Below, piece after piece: positions 61,143 through 64,000 of a stretch of 64,000 nucleotides of DNA. This DNA is from an uncultured Acetatifactor sp. (lineage in GTDB: Bacteria > Bacillota > Clostridia > Lachnospirales > Lachnospiraceae), in contig CAJTSE010000006.1 of NCBI GenBank assembly GCA_910578815.1, forward strand, positions 150,172 to 214,171. Reading direction: 5' to 3'. Position numbers and translations under genes: made by a program. The notes beneath the pieces were generated by a model, which saw only the letters and a list, made by a program, of their open reading frames with translations, ran no database searches and had not been told where the DNA came from. How positions within the stretch are numbered: position 1 is the first letter of the stretch; each line of letters starts with the position of its first letter.

Positions 61143-61889
61143 TTGAAAGCAGAGAATGATATATTCAAGCAAGTAGAAAAAAACATAGATCAGCTTGTGG
61201 AAAACAGTGTGGATTGGAGTGCGTGTGCCACGAGGGAACAGCTTCAGGCAGCGCGGGCCGGGAAGCTGAGATTACAGTTTTTTGACAGGGATGTTCCGGA
61301 AGAATGGCTCAAGGATATAAACGGGAAAAAGGTGCTTTGTCTGGCGGGGGCAGGCGGCCTGCAGGCGCCGCTGCTTGCCTGTGCGGGAGCAGAGGTAACG
61401 GTTGTGGATTTATCCGGTAAGATGCTGGAAAAGGACAGGGAAATCGCAGAGAAGGAGAACCTGCGGATAGAGATGATCAAGGGAAACATGTGCGATTTAT
61501 CCATGTTTGGCGATTGCTGTTTTGATTACATTATAAATCCTCCGTCCTTAATGTATGTTCCTGAGCTGAGCAGCGTATTTCGGGAATGCTTCCGGGTGCT
61601 GAAATGGGGCGGTGTCTTTATCATGATGGCTCCCAATCCCATTAATTATGTCTGTGATTTTATTGAAGACGAAAGGGGCGGATACTATAAGGCGGTGCAT
61701 AGGATGCCCTTCTGCTCCAAAGATTATGACGATTCGGAATGGGTCGAGTATGGACACACCATGGAAGAATACCTGGGCGGGCTGACGGAATGCGGCTTTT
61801 GGATTAACGGCTATGTGGAATGTCAGATGGAGGACATTACAGAGCTGCAGTTTATGACCAGGGCCGTCAAATACCCGCTGCAGCCATGA
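61143..61889 (+). CDS. SAM-dependent methyltransferase (class I)
   Basis: This 248-residue protein has the AdoMet-binding motif VLCLAGAGGLQAPLLACAGAEVTVVDLS, a later acidic turn and FDYIINPPSLMYVPE in the motif IV position. It belongs to the Methyltransf_11-like small-molecule group; the substrate cannot be inferred. Translation starts at TTG 61143, 7 bp after GGAGG, and only 2 bp after the GNAT stop. Confidence 0.85.
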   Translation: MKAENDIFKQVEKNIDQLVENSVDWSACATREQLQAARAGKLRLQFFDRDVPEEWLKDINGKKVLCLAGAGGLQAPLLACAGAEVTVVDLSGKMLEKDREIAEKENLRIEMIKGNMCDLSMFGDCCFDYIINPPSLMYVPELSSVFRECFRVLKWGGVFIMMAPNPINYVCDFIEDERGGYYKAVHRMPFCSKDYDDSEWVEYGHTMEEYLGGLTECGFWINGYVECQMEDITELQFMTRAVKYPLQP

Positions 61890-62030
61890 GCAATGATGAT
61901 CCTAATGGGGTAAAAGTACGAGGAAAAATCAGGTGAAGGGAAAGCCATTTCGGGCGGAAGAACCGGATATGGAAAATCTTGATATGAATGGAAATAGAGC
62001 GGACAAAATGGAAAAAGAAAGGAAAAAGGT

Positions 62031-64000
62031 ATGGGCAATTTTGCAAAGACAAGACTGATTCACGGCGGGGATTATAATCCGGAGCAATGGCTGGACAGCC
62101 CGGAAATTTTAGAAGAAGACATCCGGCTTTTCAAAAAGGCAAAGATCAATGAAGTTTCACTGGGGATTTTCTCCTGGTCCATGCTGGAGCCGGAGGAGGG
62201 AAAATTTGATTTTGGCTGGCTGGAGGATATAATCAATAAGCTGCAGGATAATGACATTAATGTCATTTTGTCTACGCCTTCCGGGGCCAGGCCCAAGTGG
62301 CTGTCGGACAAATATCCTGAGGTTTTGAGGGTGGAGGCGGACAGAAGGCGGAATCTCTTTGGCGGGCGCCACAATCATTGCTATACCTCACCCGTATATC
62401 GGGAAAAGGTGGGTATCATTAACAGAAAGCTGGCGGAGCGCTTCGGCTCCCGGCCAGGTGTGCTGGGGTGGCATATTTCCAACGAGCTTGGCGGGGACTG
62501 TCATTGCGAGCTTTGTCAAATTGCTTTCCGTGGGTGGCTGAAGCAAAGATATGGGACCATAGAAAAGCTGAATCGGGCCTGGGCCACTACTTTTTGGAGC
62601 CATCGCTATCAGTCCTTTGAGCAGATCGAAAGCCCTTCGCCCATCGGAGAGCGTGATCTTCACGGTTTGAAGCTGGATTGGAGGCGGTTTGTGACGGACC
62701 AGACCGTTGATTTCGTGCGGGCGGAGGTGCAGGCGATCCGAGAGGGCGGCTCTACGCTGCCCATAACGACCAACATGATGTACTTTTACGGGGGCTTAAA
62801 TTATCATAAGTTCGCGGAGGTGCTGGACACAGCTTCCTGGGACAATTATCCCTTATGGCATAAGGGGCCGGAGCCGGAGACTGCCGCGGAGACCGGGGTT
62901 TATTACGACATTATCCGCGGCATCTGCAAAACGCCTTTCCTGCTGATGGAATCCTGTCCCTCTTCCACCAACTGGCAGAGCGTCAGTAAGCTCAAGAAGC
63001 CGGGAATGCTTCTGGCGGCCTCCCTGCAGGCGGTGGCTCACGGCTCGGACAGCGTGCAGTATTTCCAGATGCGCCAGAGCAGGGGAGCCAACGAGAAATT
63101 TCACGGGGCAGTGATTGACCATTACGGTGGGGAGGATACCAGAGTGTTCCGGGAAGTAACCCAGGTGGGGGAGGCGCTGGAACAGCTTTCCGAGCTGACC
63201 GGCAGTCAGGTAAAGGCTTCCGCTGCCGTAATTTATGACTGGGAGAACCGGTGGGCTATGGAAGACGCTCAGGGACCGCGCAATAAGGGGCTGTATTATC
63301 AGGAAACCGTAACCAAGCTTCACAGGGCTTTTCGCAGGCTGGGACTGAATGTGGATCTGACGGATATGGAGCAGGAACTGAACCGTTATCCGGTGGTGGC
63401 GGTGCCCATGGGTTATATGTTCCGCCGGGGCTTTGAGGAAAAACTGAAAAATTATGTGGAGCAGGGGGGACATCTGATCCTTACCTATTGGTCGGGAATT
63501 GTGGACGATACGGATTTATGTTTTCTGGGCGGCACGCCTCACGGGCTGATGGAGGTCTGCGGCTTAAGGAGCGAGGAAATCGACGGCCTGTATGACTGGG
63601 AGAGCAACAGCGGGGCTGCGGTGCCGGGGAATTCTCTGGGGATGGCCGGTGAATATCAGTGCAGCCATCTGTGCGATCTGGTGGAACTGAAGGGCGCGGA
63701 GGCAGTACTTACCTACGGCAGTGACTTTTATGCGGGGAAGCCGGCGCTGACGGTACACAAATACGGCAAGGGAATGGTTTATTACGTGTGTGCGGATTTT
63801 GAGGACAAGCTATACGGGGATCTGTGCCGCAGGGCGGCGACAGACGCCGGGCTGGAGCTTTTATGGCAGGATATACCGCAAGGGGTGGAGGTCAGTAGCA
63901 GGGAGAACGGGCAGGCGGAATATTTGTTCGTACAGAATTTTAATCCGAAGACCGTTGCATGGGACGACATTCCAAAACAGTGGAAACAGATTTACGGAGA
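62031..64000 (+). CDS. Beta-galactosidase (GH42), runs off the window
   Basis: The 656 codons visible encode a GH42 beta-galactosidase lacking its C-terminal end, which lies beyond the window. The family start GGDYNPEQW, the acid/base Glu152 in WHISNELGG, cysteines of the zinc cluster (CHCELC at 157-162) and the nucleophile Glu307 in LLMESCPS are present. A trimerisation domain begins near residue 400. No signal peptide is seen. It releases galactose from milk or mucin oligosaccharides after import. The ATG at 62031 has AAAGGAAAAAGG upstream. Confidence 0.92.
   Translation, partial: MGNFAKTRLIHGGDYNPEQWLDSPEILEEDIRLFKKAKINEVSLGIFSWSMLEPEEGKFDFGWLEDIINKLQDNDINVILSTPSGARPKWLSDKYPEVLRVEADRRRNLFGGRHNHCYTSPVYREKVGIINRKLAERFGSRPGVLGWHISNELGGDCHCELCQIAFRGWLKQRYGTIEKLNRAWATTFWSHRYQSFEQIESPSPIGERDLHGLKLDWRRFVTDQTVDFVRAEVQAIREGGSTLPITTNMMYFYGGLNYHKFAEVLDTASWDNYPLWHKGPEPETAAETGVYYDIIRGICKTPFLLMESCPSSTNWQSVSKLKKPGMLLAASLQAVAHGSDSVQYFQMRQSRGANEKFHGAVIDHYGGEDTRVFREVTQVGEALEQLSELTGSQVKASAAVIYDWENRWAMEDAQGPRNKGLYYQETVTKLHRAFRRLGLNVDLTDMEQELNRYPVVAVPMGYMFRRGFEEKLKNYVEQGGHLILTYWSGIVDDTDLCFLGGTPHGLMEVCGLRSEEIDGLYDWESNSGAAVPGNSLGMAGEYQCSHLCDLVELKGAEAVLTYGSDFYAGKPALTVHKYGKGMVYYVCADFEDKLYGDLCRRAATDAGLELLWQDIPQGVEVSSRENGQAEYLFVQNFNPKTVAWDDIPKQWKQIYG

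Noticed and set aside
1..64000. CRISPR array, prophage, complete insertion sequence or replication origin
   Set aside because: No regularly spaced repeats, phage structural genes, transposase or integrase motifs, or DnaA-box clusters were seen.

Overview
The window looks like a chromosome segment of a strictly anaerobic, mid-GC gut Firmicute, most likely of the Lachnospiraceae. This rests on the strong AGGAGG-type ribosome binding sites, a PerR/reverse-rubrerythrin pair, a vanG-type cluster arranged as in clostridia, many OmpR- and MerR-type regulators, and host-glycan hydrolases. The assignment is inference; there is no rRNA here. I see no complete insertion sequence, transposase, prophage, integrase or CRISPR array.

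Layout. 1-1.1 kb: oxidative-stress pair (reverse rubrerythrin, PerR with a palindromic operator). 1.3-3.0 kb: AT-rich stretch with a secreted trypsin-like protease and a probable lipoprotein. 3.1-9.3 kb, minus strand: a complete vanG-type glycopeptide-resistance cluster in the order vanR-vanS / vanG-vanXY-vanT. Divergent from vanR is a second sensor kinase/response regulator pair (9.4-11.7 kb). 11.8-15.6 kb: lipid glycosyltransferase, flippase-like membrane protein and an rRNA m5C methyltransferase. 15.6-22.6 kb: polytopic membrane protein, small alarmone synthetase, pseudouridine synthase, AI-2E-type permease, O-antigen-ligase-like protein and an alkyltransferase-like protein, with several structured intergenic elements. 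22.7-25.5 kb: an ABC transporter with a PLDc_N protein and an unusual membrane-bound MerR regulator.

25.7-38.3 kb: tRNA-Pro, an XRE-GyrI regulator, an rRNA methyltransferase, a metal exporter with a Fur-family regulator, a PHP phosphatase, a GH13 enzyme, sbcCD, a decayed flagellin and tRNA-Lys. 38.5-43.8 kb: a 166-bp MITE-like palindrome, a NUDIX-GNAT fusion, a frameshifted GNAT gene, and an ABC exporter split as membrane domain / ATPase / membrane domain with its own MerR regulator. 43.8-54.9 kb: a MerR-controlled heterodimeric ABC exporter, a MATE pump, and an FtsX-type permease/ATPase with its own two-component system. 54.9-56.0 kb: remnants of an AbiE toxin-antitoxin pair and a frameshifted TraX gene. 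56.3-64.0 kb: alpha-L-fucosidase, CE2-like esterase, histidine phosphatase, TatD, GNAT, methyltransferase and a GH42 beta-galactosidase that runs off the window.

Themes. The window is rich in cell-envelope defence: Van remodelling, four ABC exporter systems, MATE, and three two-component systems. Three MerR-type promoters with the family's diagnostic 19-bp spacer each sit beside an ABC system and a MerR gene. Three genes (flagellin, GNAT, TraX) carry four single-base losses, all in A or T runs. That is either clustered gene decay or an assembly artefact and should be checked before these loci are called pseudogenes.
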